The position numbers were made by a program, and so were the translations under genes. Source: Leucocoprinus leucothites (Eukaryota; Basidiomycota; Agaricomycetes; Agaricales; Agaricaceae). Taken from it: DNA of 64,000 bases. The notes below the pieces were generated by a model. The model ran no database searches and had not been told where the DNA came from. It saw only the letters and a list, made by a program, of their open reading frames with translations. The DNA is taken from contig JAACJO010000044.1 in the NCBI GenBank assembly GCA_013368445.1, positions 80,960 through 144,959 on the forward strand, in the 5' to 3' direction. Of this stretch, positions 63,060-64,000 are shown one piece after another (positions within the stretch are counted from its first letter, which is position 1; each line of letters opens with the position of its first letter).

Positions 63060-64000
63060 ATGGGTGCCCAACAAAGCCGCTCAGACTCTTCACCAGCTCC
63101 AGAGGGCCATAGCCACAAATTCACCCGCCATCTGAAACGCCATTCCGCTGCCATTGGCGGTTATTCAAACCCTCAAGTAATACCCCAGCAACTGGGAACA
63201 CTCCATCAGACTCGGGTACCCGGAACGACGAGGGCACGTCGACACCGCAAACCCAAGCTGCAAACGGTAACACGTCTACGGTATCGGCAGCACTGGGAGG
63301 AGGAACTGCAGTATCAGCAGCGGCGCCTGTGAGTTGTTGGATTTCTTTTGGGATGCCACGCCCCAAGTTGGGTTTATCAAATTCATCACTTTTCTCCTTT
63401 CTCTCCTATCTCTGTCCATCATCCTCAAGTTTGTCGCTCCTGCTTTCCAGAAAAACGCTTCCTCCATGCCACCAGTCACAGTTCCTTGTGCTGTACGTAT
63501 CATCTTCTCAATGTGTCCGATGAATTTCTTAGCGAGGTTTCGCGTAGTATCGAACCGGCAGAACGCTCGGCAGTGGAACTTATGCCATTGTCAAGGAAGC
63601 TATCCACATCCAGACGGGCAAGTACTATGCCTGCAAGGTTATTAATAAGAAGCTCATGGAGGCCGAGAACACATGGTGCGCCCATCTTGTTGTCCTTATC
63701 TCGCGTCCAATTGTTTCAATCGAGTGTCTATGTAGGTCCGGAATGAAATTGCTGTCCTCAAGAGAATCTCAAGTGGTCACTCCAACATCGTAACTCTACA
63801 CGACTATTTCGAAGTGCGCACTGCCATCACAGCCCCTCTCTCTCGCACCCTCACCGAGCCTGTACAGACCGCCCACAATCTCTATCTCTGCTTTGATCTT
63901 TGCACCGGTGGTGAGCTCTTCGACCGGATATGCGCCAAAGGCAACTACTATGAACAGTCAGTCTCCTAATCTCTCCATCTTTCCATCCATCTAAACACTT
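63060..64000 (+). CDS. Ca2+/calmodulin-dependent-type protein kinase, 5' part, two apparent 1-nt deletions
   Basis: Exons: 63060-63328, 63451-63492, 63548-63675, 63736-63813, 63868-63956, continuing beyond the window. N-terminus MGAQQSRSD fits an N-myristoylation signal (Gly2, Ser6). A Ser/Thr/Gly-rich linker precedes the kinase fold: YRTGRTLGSGTYAIVKEA (Gly loop), YYACKVINKK (ATP-binding Lys), VR-NEIAVLKRIS, HSNIVTLHDYFE, LYLCFDLCTGGELFDRI. The frame is lost twice: at a CCC run near 63171-63173 and at GG near 63660-63661. Adding one base at each makes exons 1 and 3 exact multiples of three. A real pseudogene or assembly errors are both possible. Confidence 0.83.

Noticed and set aside
1..64000. 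rRNA, tRNA genes or CRISPR arrays
   Set aside because: No rRNA-like stretch, no cloverleaf with A and B boxes that I could recognise, and no regularly spaced repeats. The repeats present are transposon copies.

Overview
The window reads as a filamentous fungal genome, most probably a basidiomycete (Agaricomycetes). The right end (60.9-64 kb) carries two ordinary multi-exon genes with 44-122 nt GT-AG introns. Everything to the left is a pile of nested retroelements. I see no bacterial-type operons, rRNA, tRNA or CRISPR, and the species cannot be named from sequence alone.

1-46 kb: LINE-type (APE endonuclease / RT / RNase H, Tad1-like) retrotransposons inserted in one another, with 11-17 bp target-site duplications (TSDs) and poly(A) tails. 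Names used below: family B is the only one with ORF2 (ORF1 about 917 codons with three CCHC knuckles, then ORF2 with endonuclease, RT and RNase H). Copies are B1 (1-4269), B2 (4270-10373), B4 (18054-25659), B3 (39394-44742) and the 5'-truncated P (28312-33690). Family A (E1-E6) and family C (C1, C2) have B-like ends and an ORF1 of about 620-635 codons, but no ORF2 in any copy. F is a further ORF1-only fragment, and D a divergent ORF1. Short 3' pieces are T, R, Q and S. Two stacks reach five levels: D > C1 > C2 > P > (Tc1/mariner element, S), and B4 > copia element > B2 > B1 > E1. A Ty1/copia element supplies an RNase H region and LTRs. A Tc1/mariner element at 28.7-30.1 kb has the only intact transposase.

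46-60 kb: decayed Ty3/gypsy elements. Element 1 (+) keeps its integrase/chromodomain end, a post-pol zinc-knuckle ORF and a 3' LTR. Element 2 (-) keeps gag, protease, RT, RNase H, integrase and chromodomain. A third contributes a gag (-). Solo LTRs, one inside another, lie at 58.2-59.4 kb. Unrecognised ORFs at 57.6-58.1 kb may be a cellular gene remnant.

60.4-64 kb: host genes, namely an 8-exon Dal5-type major facilitator transporter (498 aa, all splice phases consistent) and the 5' part of a calcium/calmodulin-dependent-type protein kinase. The kinase shows two apparent 1-nt deletions.

How the parts may work together: families A and C share the extreme 5' end (about 30 nt) and the extreme 3' motif with autonomous family B, but encode only an ORF1-type RNA-binding protein. 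The simplest reading is that they are 'half-LINE' parasites moved by the family B enzyme. A 3' hairpin with compensatory changes, a hairpin whose loop flips between copies, and two short elements with identical 5' ends are the most unusual signals.
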